This document shows positions 45,011 through 55,014 of a stretch of DNA of 64,000 nt, piece by piece. A model generated the notes under the pieces. That model saw only the letters and a program-made list of their open reading frames with translations, made no database searches and was not told where the DNA came from. A program made the position numbers and the translations under genes. This DNA is from Saccopteryx bilineata. Taxonomy: Eukaryota; Chordata; Mammalia; Chiroptera; Emballonuridae. The stretch lies in contig NC_089490.1 of the NCBI RefSeq assembly GCF_036850765.1, forward strand, positions 106,882,574 through 106,946,573, given 5' to 3'. Every line of letters starts with the position of its first letter. The first letter of the stretch is position 1.

Positions 45011-46459
45011 TTTATTTAATAACACTAAAAACATCATTGGGGATGTGAATGTACATTAGATATTGCCCTTTATATACAGAATCTCACCCTCTAATGGGGA
45101 AGACAGACTTGAAAGTTTTTACTTTGAGGAGTATAATAGAGAGATGACCATAGAGCTTGGGAACCAAAGGAGAGAGCAAATGAATCCACCCCAAAGAATC
45201 TATAGAAATTTCCCAAAGAATGTAATATTTCAGTTATGTCTCAAAAGAAAAATGAGTTTTACAAATGGAAAAACATCCTAAACAGAAAGAAAACATATGG
45301 AAATGCCTAGAGTTATACAGTAACTGGGTGGCAGGTATATAGAGTTCTAGATTAATGTTGGGTTGGGGTGATGGGGCATGGATGAGGAATGGGTGGCAGG
45401 TTGAGGTGAAAGGTCTTGCTAAGGACATTGGACTATAAGAACCAAAGTCAATGGAAGTATAGGTGAAATATGTAGATTTAAGGATGCTTGCATTTTGGGA
45501 AGGTCATTTAAACTGGAGTAAGGAATTGTGGGAGGGGAAGAGAGAAGAGTTAGGGAGAACAAAGAAGAAGCAACTTCAATAATTCAGATGAGAAAAAAAA
45601 AACAAAAACACCAAGGGCCTACATAAGGCAGTGCTAGCAGAGAAGGGGCAGTTAAATTTGAGAGATGTTTTAGAGGAAGAATCAACAAGACTTGATGATC
45701 AATGAGATGCGGGGATTGAGGAAGAGGGGGAAGTGTAAGAATCCAACTAAACTACTGAAATGGCAGAATTATTAATCTGCATATGAAATACTGCTGGAAG
45801 AACAGGTTTGGGGACAAGGGAAGAGAGAAATTACTCCGTTTGAACCAAACTGAGTATTAGGTGCTTTTGGAGACTCTACGTAGAAATGTTCAGGAAAGGT
45901 TTGGACCATCACAGGGCTAACTATCAGTGGGTTTCTTTGACTACCTATTACTTGATTTTTTCTCTGACATTGGTGGTGACCTATAAGAATACATCAGTAC
46001 CATGTGCCTTTAAAAAGACAATAGGCAGCATCTGCCATGTGCCTGGAGCCAGGTACGTCATCACCAGGACAATGTACCACTCAATCAATAGCTCAATTGA
46101 GGGAAGGTCATCATATGCTATCTCAATAATTGAAAAGACACCTCCCGTTTTCAAATAAAGCTTTAGTTTGGAATTAGTAACAACAGATGGATGACCGCTA
46201 GGTAACTGAATAGAATAGAACTCTTTTTAAGAGTTAGTATTATAGTAGGGCACAAAAAAATCTACAAAAGATTATTACATATAATTGTATTATCTTCATC
46301 TATGGAAGCCACTCAGTGTCTTCTGGTTTGGCCTGAGGAAGGGTAAACATCTCTTTTGAACTCCCTTTGACTCCAAATCACTCGCTGACCTTTTCTTCCA
46401 TGTCATAGTTGGAGCATTTAGGTTCAAAACCTCTTGGCAAGTGATAAAAACACCAGCTT
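45011..46459. other. Mostly unique DNA, with ancient repeat phrases near 45060-45840
   Basis: AGTTACACAAT-like and GGGAAGGTCATTTAAACTGG phrases suggest a heavily decayed LINE, unclassified. The frame at 45886-46158 (90 residues) has no domain. Confidence 0.4.
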
Positions 46460-46712
46460 CAGTTCTTGCTCTTGGTTAAATGCATGAGTCCTAGTGCTAG
46501 AGAGCTTGGGGTTCAGATCTTGGCTCTACCAGTTCTTAACTACATGGTTAATTTTTTTTTTTTGTCTCAGTCTCATCTTCTGTAAAATAGAGATAATTGT
46601 AACTGTCTTAGGGATTTGTAATGATTAAATAACTCAGTATATGTGAATACTCCAGGGGAGTGTCTGCCATTTAGGAAGTGCCCAATAAATGTTTGTTTGA
46701 TTACTGGATCTT
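46460..46712 (+). repeat. MIR SINE, near full length
   Basis: TAGAGAGCTTGGGGTTCAGA, CTTGGCTCTACCAGTTCTTA, CATCTTCTGTAAAATAGAGA, TGTAATGATTAAATAACTCA and AGTGCCCAATAAATGTTTGT give the complete MIR order. Confidence 0.88.
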
Positions 46713-47180
46713 GAAGTTCAGATATTACAAACTAGAGTGTTTTGCTTGATAATCAGTGTCTTAAAAGTGAATGTAAATGGCTTTAGAGGAGCAGTCCCCA
46801 CTTAGGCCCCACTAATCTTCATGGCCTTCATACTCATCCCATTCACACATTTTTATTAGCCTCCTGTACCCTGTATAGTTGGAGTTTTTAACAGCCCAAT
46901 ATAACCCAATTTAAGAGTGTACATCAGATCATATCCTAACAATGGAAGGAAGGACAATTTTTCTTATCTTCACAAATAAGAACAGTTTGTCCTTCACAAA
47001 GGCAGAGTAACCATTTGTTAGCTGGTTTGATTAGAAAGGTTTTTAAAAATCTCATTGGAATTCTTTTGGGTGAAGTACCACAGGATTGAAAATATTCAGA
47101 AATGCAGGGGCTAGTAAGGCCAATTTCAGATATGAATGGCAGTCTGATATCTTGAGCCTATGGACTGCTGACCCAGATTT
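46713..47180. other. Unique DNA
   Basis: No gene or repeat was recognised before the LINE-1 target site. Confidence 0.5.
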
Positions 47181-47194
47181 AAAAATTGAATTGG
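47181..47194. repeat. Left target-site duplication of the full-length LINE-1
   Basis: AAAAATTGAATTGG is repeated exactly at 55001-55014. The preceding TTT makes the nick site TT/AAAA-like, as expected for the LINE-1 endonuclease. Confidence 0.97.
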
Positions 47195-47198
47195 GAGA

Positions 47199-47221
47199 TG
47201 ACGTCAGAGTAATGGCGGAGT
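47199..47221 (+). promoter_or_regulatory. LINE-1 5'-end CRE palindrome and YY1-like site
   Basis: TGACGTCA at 47199-47206 is a perfect CRE (CREB/ATF) palindrome, starting within 5 bp of the element's 5' end. GTAATGGCGGAG at 47210-47221 contains the ATGGCGG core of YY1 sites. In human LINE-1 a YY1 site near the 5' end positions transcription initiation, and here the site is in the equivalent place. Function is inferred from motif and position. Confidence 0.7.
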
Positions 47222-47627
47222 AGGAAGCAATACCGATAAATCTCCCCCAAAACTCAACAAGATCTTCAACCAGAAACAGAAAAACCTATACTTGGAGCCT
47301 CCAGATGCTTCACAATACACCCGAAGGTATGGTCGAGTGAAAAATTGGCTAAATATATAACCAAATCCTGAAGGAAATAGGGAGTAAGAAATGCTCCGCC
47401 TTCCTCACTAACCTAAACAGGGCGGCGTTCTCTGATAACTGTGAATATAGAAACTGAGGCGGGCAAAGGGGGTGAATACATCCAGGCCGCGCACAAAAGG
47501 CCGAACCAGGCTGTGGCACGGAGATCCTAGCGGAGGAAAAACTGTTCCTGTAGCAAGCCGGGCAATACAAGCTAACACTCGCGCCAAACCCAAACAAAGA
47601 AAGACAAGCGGGGCAGCCATTTTACCC
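47222..47627 (+). promoter_or_regulatory. LINE-1 5' UTR, unique leader before the tandem units
   Basis: AT-rich at first (CAATACCGATAAATCTCCCC), then increasingly CpG-rich. It has no convincing similarity to the downstream 241-bp units. Frames on both strands (47349-47845) come from composition. Confidence 0.7.
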
Positions 47628-48230
47628 GTTCTCCTGGTTGGTGCGCAGTTAGTGGGCGAGAGATCTCTTCCTAAGCCCCAGAAGTGGGTGTCCGTGTTGC
47701 CCCACAGAGAGGCAGGGTCAGAGGCCTTTCTGTGGGCTGAAAGCAGAATCTCTGGGCAGCCCCAGCACCCTGGGAAAGCCGCGCACGGGAGGGAGCGAGA
47801 ACTAATTCCAACGGTGGAAATTTTCCGTGCTGGTGAGGGTTTCACTCAGGGAAACGCGGCCGGCCTCATATCCTGGTGTGTGCGCGCAGATAGGTAGTGA
47901 GCGATTCCTCCGAGTGCCTCGGCAGGGCGCGCCCGTGTTATCGCACAGAGGGGCAGAGTCAGGGGCCTTTGTGTGGGCAAAAGGGGAATCTCGGGCCGCC
48001 CCAGCGCCTTGCAAAAGCCGCGCACAGGGACGGAGCGAGAGCGAATTCCAGCACTGCAAATTTCCATGCGGTTGGGGGTTTCACTCAGAGCGTGAGACTA
48101 CTGGCCGGATATCCTGGTCTGCGCACGCAGATAGTGAATGAGAGTTTCCTCCAAGCACCCCGGAAGTGGGTGCCCGCCTGTGTTACCGGACAGAGTGGCA
48201 GAGCCAGAGGTCTTTGAGTGGGCGGAAAGC
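47628..48230 (+). repeat. About 2.5 tandem CpG-rich units (period 241 bp) in the LINE-1 5' UTR
   Basis: The anchor GCAG following a GCGC-type dinucleotide run ends at 47648, 47889 and 48130, giving two spacings of exactly 241 bp. Each unit then reads through a GTGAGCGA/GTGGGCGAG-type segment, a CACAGAG(A/G)GGCAG segment, a CAGAGGCCTTT-type segment, an AGCCGCGCAC segment, and a GGGTTTCACTCAG segment. The third unit stops after about 110 bp near GTGGGCGG. Units differ by many substitutions and small indels. Monomer-type 5' UTR promoters are known from mouse LINE-1, where each monomer carries promoter activity. The several long frames here are artefacts of the CpG-rich repeats. Confidence 0.88.
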
Positions 48231-49591
48231 CCGCCTGATTATGCTAGCAGCTCTGACTGACTGAGCCTTACCCAGAGCCCTGTGCTGAGTGGAAATAGAG
48301 TGGGGAGTTGCCAGCTCTTTGAACCTCTTACTATCCAGGCAGAGGCAGCAACAACCCCATAGCTGGATTATCAGGCTACTAATTGAGGAAGGAAAGACTA
48401 GGAGAAAGGCTCCAGGAACACGGACTCTCTCACTGTTGGAGCCTATGAAAGCTAATGAGCCTTGACTCCCAACGAGACTAAAGCACAATACATGACATTG
48501 CCATAGAGACTTATCAACTGCAAACCTCTACCTGAGCGTGCCAAAGGGGCAGAACCTGGGGTACAGAGTCACCGACCAGGAAGAGGGAGAGAAAAGAAAA
48601 AACAAGAAGATAACCTCTCAAAATCAAGAATAATCTGCAGACTTTATAACCTATCCCATTTTATTATATTTGTTCGTTTATTTCTCTTATCTTCATTCTT
48701 GATACTTTTTTTCCTCCTCCAATTTGGCCGATTAACTCTCTGCCGGTCTTACTCTCTCCTCTCCTTGAACTACACTACCCATAAGTGTTACATCTCCCAT
48801 TATCTTTTTTCTCCTCTTCCTTTCTCTCTATGAGGGTTGCACTCCAAAACCCTTAACTCTCTCTCTCTCTCCTTTCTTTTTTCTTCTTTTACTGGTTCCC
48901 TCTTTTTTTCTCTCTCTCTCTTTCTTTTCTCCCTCTATATTAGTTTCTTCCTTTCTCCTTTACATCTCCTCTCATTCAAACCTCAATAACAAACAAATTA
49001 TCTTATCTGGGACTCAAACTTATGTTTGTGGCATTTTGGGGGTTTTTTACTTCACCTTTTTAACTCACTAGCAGTGCTCCCATCCCTGGCTCTCCATTTT
49101 ATCTAGTTCTTGTTCCACTAAATACAATAGTATTTTTTTAATTTGTCCCCCCATTTTTCTGTTCTCTTATTCCTCTCATCATAACTCTTAGACAACACCA
49201 ACACCTAAAAGCAAATCATTTTATTCTTGACCCAAATTTTTTCCTTATTTGCTTTTTGTGGGTCCATACCACCCCTCCCTTTTTTTTTTTTCCTTTTTTT
49301 TTCTTATTTTTTTTTTGCCCCTTTATTACTTTTTCCCAATTCAGGACCTCCATCACAGGCATTGTTTGTTATAATTCACAGTTCACCACAATATTTTCTC
49401 AAGAAAAAGGGGAGAGGAGAGGAAAAAAGGAGGGGGGGAATAATTTCCTTTTTTTAAAAATTATTATTTTATTTTTCTTTATTTCATTATTAATTTTTTT
49501 TAAAAAAAACAACTCTTTTTGATGTTTTATTTTTTTTAACTTTTTATTCTTTATTAAATCTCATTAATACTATCAACAAAACCACCCTCAG
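48231..49591 (+). other. LINE-1 5' UTR, distal part, pyrimidine-rich
   Basis: After the tandem units the leader becomes C/T-rich and T-rich (about 48640-49560), with CTCTCTCTCTCTC near 48862-48880 and long T-runs near 49280-49320. No coding. It leads directly to the ORF1 start. Length of the leader (about 2.4 kb) exceeds that of human LINE-1 (about 0.9 kb). Confidence 0.75.
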
Positions 49592-50713
49592 ATGCCATTA
49601 AGGAAGAGAAAATCGAATATCATGGATACAAAAGAAAGAGAGGTAACACAGCTAGATGAGGAAAAATCTATGGAGAAAAAATTTAATATATTGGAAACCT
49701 TGGAGCTAAATGACAGAGAATTCAAGATAGAAATCCTAAAAATCCTCCGAGATATACAAGAAAACACAGAAAGGCAATTTAGGGAGCTCAGAAAACAACT
49801 CAATGAACACAAAGAATATATGTCCAAAGAAATTGAAACTATAAAAACAAATCAAACAGAGATGAAAAACTCAATTCACGAGCTGAAAAACGAAGTAACA
49901 AGCTTAGCTAATAGAACAGGTCAGATAGAAGAGAGGATTAGTGAAATAGAAGACAAGCAACTTGAGGCACAACAGAGAGAAGAAGAAAGAGACTCAAAAA
50001 TTTAAAAAAATGAGATAGCTCTACAAGAATTATCTGACTCCATCAAAAAGAATAACATAAGAATAATAGGTATATCAGAGGGAGAAGAGAGAAAAAATGG
50101 AATGGAGAACATACTCAAACAAATAATAGATGAGAACTTCCCAAGCCTGTGGAAAGAACTAAAGCCTCAAATTCAAGAAGCAAACAGAACACCGAGTTTT
50201 CTTAACCCCAACAAACCTACTCCAAGGCATATCATAATGAAATTGACGCAAACCAAAAGCAAAGAAAAAATTCTCAAGGCAGCCAGGGAAAAGAAGAATA
50301 CAACATATAAAGAAAGGCCCATTAGATTATCATCAGATTTCTCAGCAGAAACTCTACAAGCTAGAAGAGAGTGGACCCCAATATTTAAAGTCCTGAAAGA
50401 GAGGAACTTTCAGCCACGAATACTATACCCATCAAAGCTATCCTTCAAATATGAAGGAGAAATAAAAACATTCACAGATACAGAAAAGATGAGGGAATTT
50501 ATCATCAGAAAACCCCCACTCCAGGAATTACTAAAGGGGGTTCTCCAATCAGATACAAAGAACAAAAAAAAAAACAGAGCCACAAATAAAAGCTCCAAGA
50601 AGAACACAATAAAACCAAATTTAAACTGTGACAACAACAAAAAGAAAGAGGGGGAGAAGATGGAGATTAACAGTAGCAAAGGACGATGGAGTGCAAAAGT
50701 ACTCACAAAATAG
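49592..50713 (+). pseudogene. LINE-1 ORF1 (RNA-binding chaperone), one nonsense codon
   Basis: The frame spans 374 codons including its own stop. The start MPLRKRKSNIMDTK is followed by a charged coiled-coil region (about residues 45-135, with EEKSMEKKFNILETLE at its front and heptads through ERISEIEDKQLEAQQREEER). Codon 138 (50003-50005) is TAA. The same frame then continues through the RRM-like region (NNIRIIGISEGEE) and the C-terminal domain (PIRLSSDFSAETLQARREW, FQPRILYPSKLSFKYEGEIK) to 50713. ORF1p forms trimers and coats LINE-1 RNA. The single stop lies at the coil/RRM boundary, so only the coil could be made from the first start. No other lesion was seen. Confidence 0.95.
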
Positions 50714-50915
50714 TTCGCTACAATGAACAGGGTAGGGACCCTTTTCATTACTCAAAGGTAAGCACCATTGAAAAAACCACCACAGAAGCACATGAGATAA
50801 AAAAGATAGCAACAGAGGAAAGATGTATGGAATACAACCAAATAAAAACAAAAGATAGAAAAACGAAAGAGAAGGATCAAACAAGACACAAAACTAACAG
50901 AAAGCAAGATATAAA
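50714..50915 (+). other. LINE-1 inter-ORF spacer, 202 bp
   Basis: AT-rich, with an in-frame stop (TAA at 50895-50897) upstream of the ORF2 ATG, so ORF2 does not begin earlier in this frame. It is longer than the 63 bp of human LINE-1. The alternative frame at 50686-50925 overlaps both ORFs and is not recognised. Confidence 0.75.
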
Positions 50916-53900
50916 ATGGCAATAGGGAACTCACAAGTATCAATAATTACACTAAATGTAAACGGATTAAACTCACCAATAAAAAGGCACAGAGTAGCAG
51001 AATGGATTAAAAAAGAAAATCCAACTATATGCTGCCTACAGGAAACTCATCTAAGTAACAAGGATAAAAACAAATTCAAAGTGAAAGGCTGGAAAACAAT
51101 ACTCCAAGCAAATAACATCCAAAAAAAAGCAAGTGTAGCAATACTTATATCGGATAATGCTGACTACAAGACAGGAAAAGTACTCAGAGATAAAAATGGC
51201 CATTTCATAATGGCTAAGGGGACACTGAATCAAGAAGACATAACAATTCTTAATATATATGCACCAAACCAAGGAGCACCAAAATATATAAGACAGCTAC
51301 TTATTGACCTTAAAACAAAAACTGACAAAAATACAATCATACTTGGAGACCTCAATACACCGCTGACGGCTCTAGATCGGTCATCCAAACAGAGAATCAA
51401 CAAAGACATAGTGGCCTTAAACAAAACACTAGAGCACCTGGATATGATAGACATCTACAGGACATTTCATCCCAAAGTGACTGAGTATACATTTTTCTCC
51501 AGTGTACATGGATCATTCTCAAGAATTGACCATATGTTGGGCCACAAAAACAACATCAGCAAATTCAGAAAAATTGAAGTTGTACCAAGCATATTTTCTG
51601 ATCATAAAGCCTTGAAACTAGAATTCAACTGCAAAAAAGAGGAAAAAAATCCCACAAAAATGTGGAAACTAAACAACATACTTTTAAAAAATGAATGGGT
51701 CAAAGAAGAAATAAGTGCAGAGATCAAAAGATTTATACAGACAAATGAAAATGACAATACGACATATCAGAATCTATGGGATGCAGCAAAAGCAGTGATA
51801 AGAGGGAAGTTCATATCACTTCAGGCATATATGAACAAACAAGAGAGAGCCCAAGTGAACCACTTAACTTCCCACCTTAAGGAACTAGAAAAAGAAGAAC
51901 AAAGACAACCCAAAAGCAGCCGAAGAAAGGAGATAATAAAAATCAGAGCAGAAATAAATGAATTAGAGAACAGAAAAACTATAGAAAAAATTAATAGAAC
52001 AAGGAGCTGGTTCTTTGAAAAGATCAACAAAATTGACAAACCCTTGGCAAGACTTACCAAGGAAAAAAGAGAAAGAACTCATATAAACAAAATCCAAAAT
52101 GAAAGAGGAGAAATCACCACGGACACCGTAGATATACAAAGAATTATTGTAGAATACTATGAAAAACTTTATGCCACTAAATTCAACAACCTAGAAGAAA
52201 TGGATAAATTCCTAGAACAATACAACCTTCCTAGACTGAGTCAAGAAGAAGCAGAAAGCCTAAACAGACCTATCAGTAGAGAAGAAATAGAAAAAACCAT
52301 TAAAAACCTCCCCAAAAATAAAAGTCCAGGCCCTGACGGCTATACCAGCGAATTTTATCAAACATTCAAAGAAGACTTGGTTCCTATTCTACTCAAAGTC
52401 TTCCAAAAAATTGAAGAAGAAGCAATACTTCCAAACACATTTTATGAGGCCAACATAACCCTCATCCCAAAACCAGGCAAGGATGGCACAAAGAAAGAAA
52501 ACTACAGACCAATATCTCTAATGAATACAGATGCTAAAATACTAAACAAAATACTAGCAAATCGAATACAACAACATATTAAAAAAATAATACATCATGA
52601 TCAAGTGGGATTCATCCCAGAATCTCAAGGATGGTTCAACATACGTAAAACGGTTAACGTAATACACCATATCAACAAAACAAAGAACAAAAACCATATG
52701 ATCTTATCAATAGATGCAGAAAAGGCTTTTGATAAAATACAACACAATTTTATGTTTAAGACTCTCAACAAAATGGGTATAGAAGGAAAATATCTCAACA
52801 TGATAAAGGCCATATATGATAAACCATCAGCTAACATCATATTAAATGGCACTAAACTGAAGGCTTTCCCCCTTAAATCAGGAACAAGACAGGGTTGTCC
52901 ACTCTCTCCACTCTTATTTAATGTGGTAGTAGAGGTTCTCGCCACAGCAATCAGACAAGACAAAGAAATAAAAGGCATCCATATCGGAAAAGAAGAAGTA
53001 AAGGTATCACTTTTTGCAGATGATATGATCCTATACATCGAAAACCCCAAAGAATCCACAAAAAGACTACTAGAAACAATAAGCCAATACAGTAAGGTCG
53101 CAGGATACAAAATTAACATTCAGAAGTCAATAGCCTTTCTATATGCCAACAATGAAACAACTGAGAAGGAACTCAAAAGAATAATCCCCTTCACGATTGC
53201 AACAAAAAAAATAAAATACTTAGGAATAAACATAACAAAGAATGTAAAGGACTTATAATGAAAACTATAAACCATTGTTAAGGGAAATTGAAAAAGATAT
53301 AATGAGATGGAAGAATATACCTTGTTCTTGGCTAGGAAGAATAAATATAATCAAGATGGCTATATTACTCAAAGCAATATACAAATTCAATGCAATTCCC
53401 ATCAAACTTCCAATGACGTTTTTTAAAGAAATAGAGCAAAAAATCATCAGATTTATATGGAACTATAAAAAACCCCGAATAGCCAAAGCAATCTTAAAGA
53501 AAAAGAATGAAGCTGGGGGCATTACAATACCTGACTTCAAACTCTATTATAGGGCCACGACAATCAAAACAGCATGGTATTGGCAGAAAAATAGACACTC
53601 AGACCAATGGAACAGAATAGAAAGTCCAGAAATAAAACCACATATATATAGTCAAATAATTTTTGATAAAGGGGCCAACAACACACAATGGAGAAAAGAA
53701 AGCCTCTTCAATAAATGGTGCTGGGAAAACTGGAAAGCCACATGCAAAAGAATGAAACTGGACTACAGTCTCTCCCCCTGTACAAAAATTAACTCAAAAT
53801 GGATCAAAGATCTAAACATAAGACCTGAAACAATTAAGTACATAGAAGAAGACATAGGTACTCAACTCATGGACCTGGGTTTTAAAGAGCATTTTATGAA

Positions 53901-54741
53901 TTTGACTCCAATGGCAAGAGAAGTGAAGGCAAAAATTAATGAATGGGACTACATCAGACTAAGAAGTTTTTGCTCAGCAAGAGAAACTGATAACAAAATA
54001 AACAGAAAGCCAACTAAATGGGAAATGATATTTTCAAACAACAGCTCAGATAAGGGCCTAATATCCAAAATATACAAAGAACTCATAAAACTCAACAACA
54101 AACAAACAAACAATCCCATAAAAAAATGGGAAGAGGATATGAACAGACACTTCTCCCAGGAAGAAATACAAATGGCCAACAGATATATGAAAAGATGCTC
54201 ATCTTCTTTAGCTATTAGAGAAATGCAAATCAAAACAGCAATGAGATACTACCTCACACCTGTTCGATTAGCTATTATTAGCAAGACAGGTAATAGCAAA
54301 TGTTGGAGAGGCTGTGGAGAAAAAGGAACCCTCATACACTGTTGGTGGGAATGTAAAGTAGTACAACCATTATGGAAGAAAGTATGGTGGTTCCTCAAAA
54401 AACTGAAAATAGAACTACCTTATGACCCAGCAATCCCTCTACTGGGTATATACCTCAAAAACTCAGAAACATTGATACGTAAAGACACATGCAGCCCCAT
54501 GTTTATTGCAGCATTGTTCACAGTGGCCAGGACATGGAAACAACCAAAAAGCCCGTCAATAGATGACTGGATAAAGAAGATGTGGCACATATACACTATG
54601 GAATACTACTCAGCCATAAGAAATGATGACATCGGAACATTTACAGCAAAATGGTGGGATCTAGATAACATGATACGAAGCGAAATAAGTAAATCAGAAA
54701 AAACCAGGAACTGCATTATTCCATACGTAGGTGGGACATAA
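50916..54741 (+). pseudogene. LINE-1 ORF2 (endonuclease and reverse transcriptase), one frameshift
   Basis: ORF2p nicks target DNA and reverse-transcribes LINE-1 RNA in the nucleus. The endonuclease (about residues 1-240) keeps N14, E43, D145, N147, D205, D229 and H230. The RT keeps the Z-type [10 protein letters not shown] segment, D600 (in SIDAEKAFD), [15 protein letters not shown] and the FADD pair D702/D703. The first segment ends at a TAA at 53256-53258. The code resumes one frame over from about 53251 and runs to 54741. A 2-bp deletion in a TA-rich run near 53253-53257 best explains this. The C-terminal CX3CX7HX4C motif is at 54301-54354, and the last residues are IIPYVGGT. Apart from the frameshift no stop was seen. 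Confidence 0.96.
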
Positions 54742-55000
54742 AAGTGAAACTAAGAGACATTGATAAGAGTGTGGTGGTTACGGGGGGGAGGGGGGAATGG
54801 GAGAGGGAAAGGGGGAGGGGGAGGGGCACAAAGAAAACAAGATAGAAGGTGACAGAGGACAATCTGACTTTGGGTGACGGGTATGCATCATAATTGAACG
54901 ACAAGATACCCTGGTCTTGTTATCTTTGAATATATGTATCCTGATTTATTGATGTCACCCCATTAAAAAAATAAAATTATTTAAAAAAAAAATTAAAAAA
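54742..55000 (+). other. LINE-1 3' UTR with G-rich purine tract and A-rich tail
   Basis: A tract at 54780-54835 contains several runs of 4-7 G separated by A or AA, able in principle to form a G-quadruplex. ATTAAAAAAATAAAATTAT with AATAAA-like signal at about 54969 is followed by an A-rich tail to 55000. The same layout occurs at about 9440-9665 and, reversed, at 23880-23950, in other LINE-1 copies of this window. Confidence 0.9.
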
Positions 55001-55014
55001 AAAAATTGAATTGG
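55001..55014. repeat. Right target-site duplication of the full-length LINE-1
   Basis: AAAAATTGAATTGG, an exact match to 47181-47194. Confidence 0.97.

Larger units (their letters stand above)
47195..55000 (+). mobile_element. Essentially full-length LINE-1 retrotransposon, about 7.8 kb
   Basis: The element has a 5' UTR (47195-49591), ORF1 (49592-50713), a 202-bp inter-ORF spacer, ORF2 (50916-54741), a G-rich 3' UTR and an A-rich tail ending at about 55000, all plus strand. A perfect 14-bp target-site duplication and the CRE/YY1-bearing 5' terminus indicate that the whole transcript was copied rather than truncated. Only two disabling lesions were found: a nonsense codon in ORF1 and a frameshift in ORF2. 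The ORF2 C-terminal region is very similar to the truncated LINE-1 at 23719-24930, showing a shared, relatively recent subfamily. It is dead in cis as it stands. The SINEs in this window are the kind mobilised by such LINE-1 proteins. Confidence 0.97.

Noticed and set aside
47349..48217. Several long frames in the CpG-rich region, up to 145 residues
   Set aside because: They lie in the LINE-1 5' UTR tandem units, on both strands and overlapping; GC-rich sequence has few stops. No domain is recognisable.
50686..50925. 79-residue frame between LINE-1 ORF1 and ORF2
   Set aside because: Lysine/threonine-rich chance frame in A-rich spacer; overlaps both ORFs and matches no known LINE-1 product.
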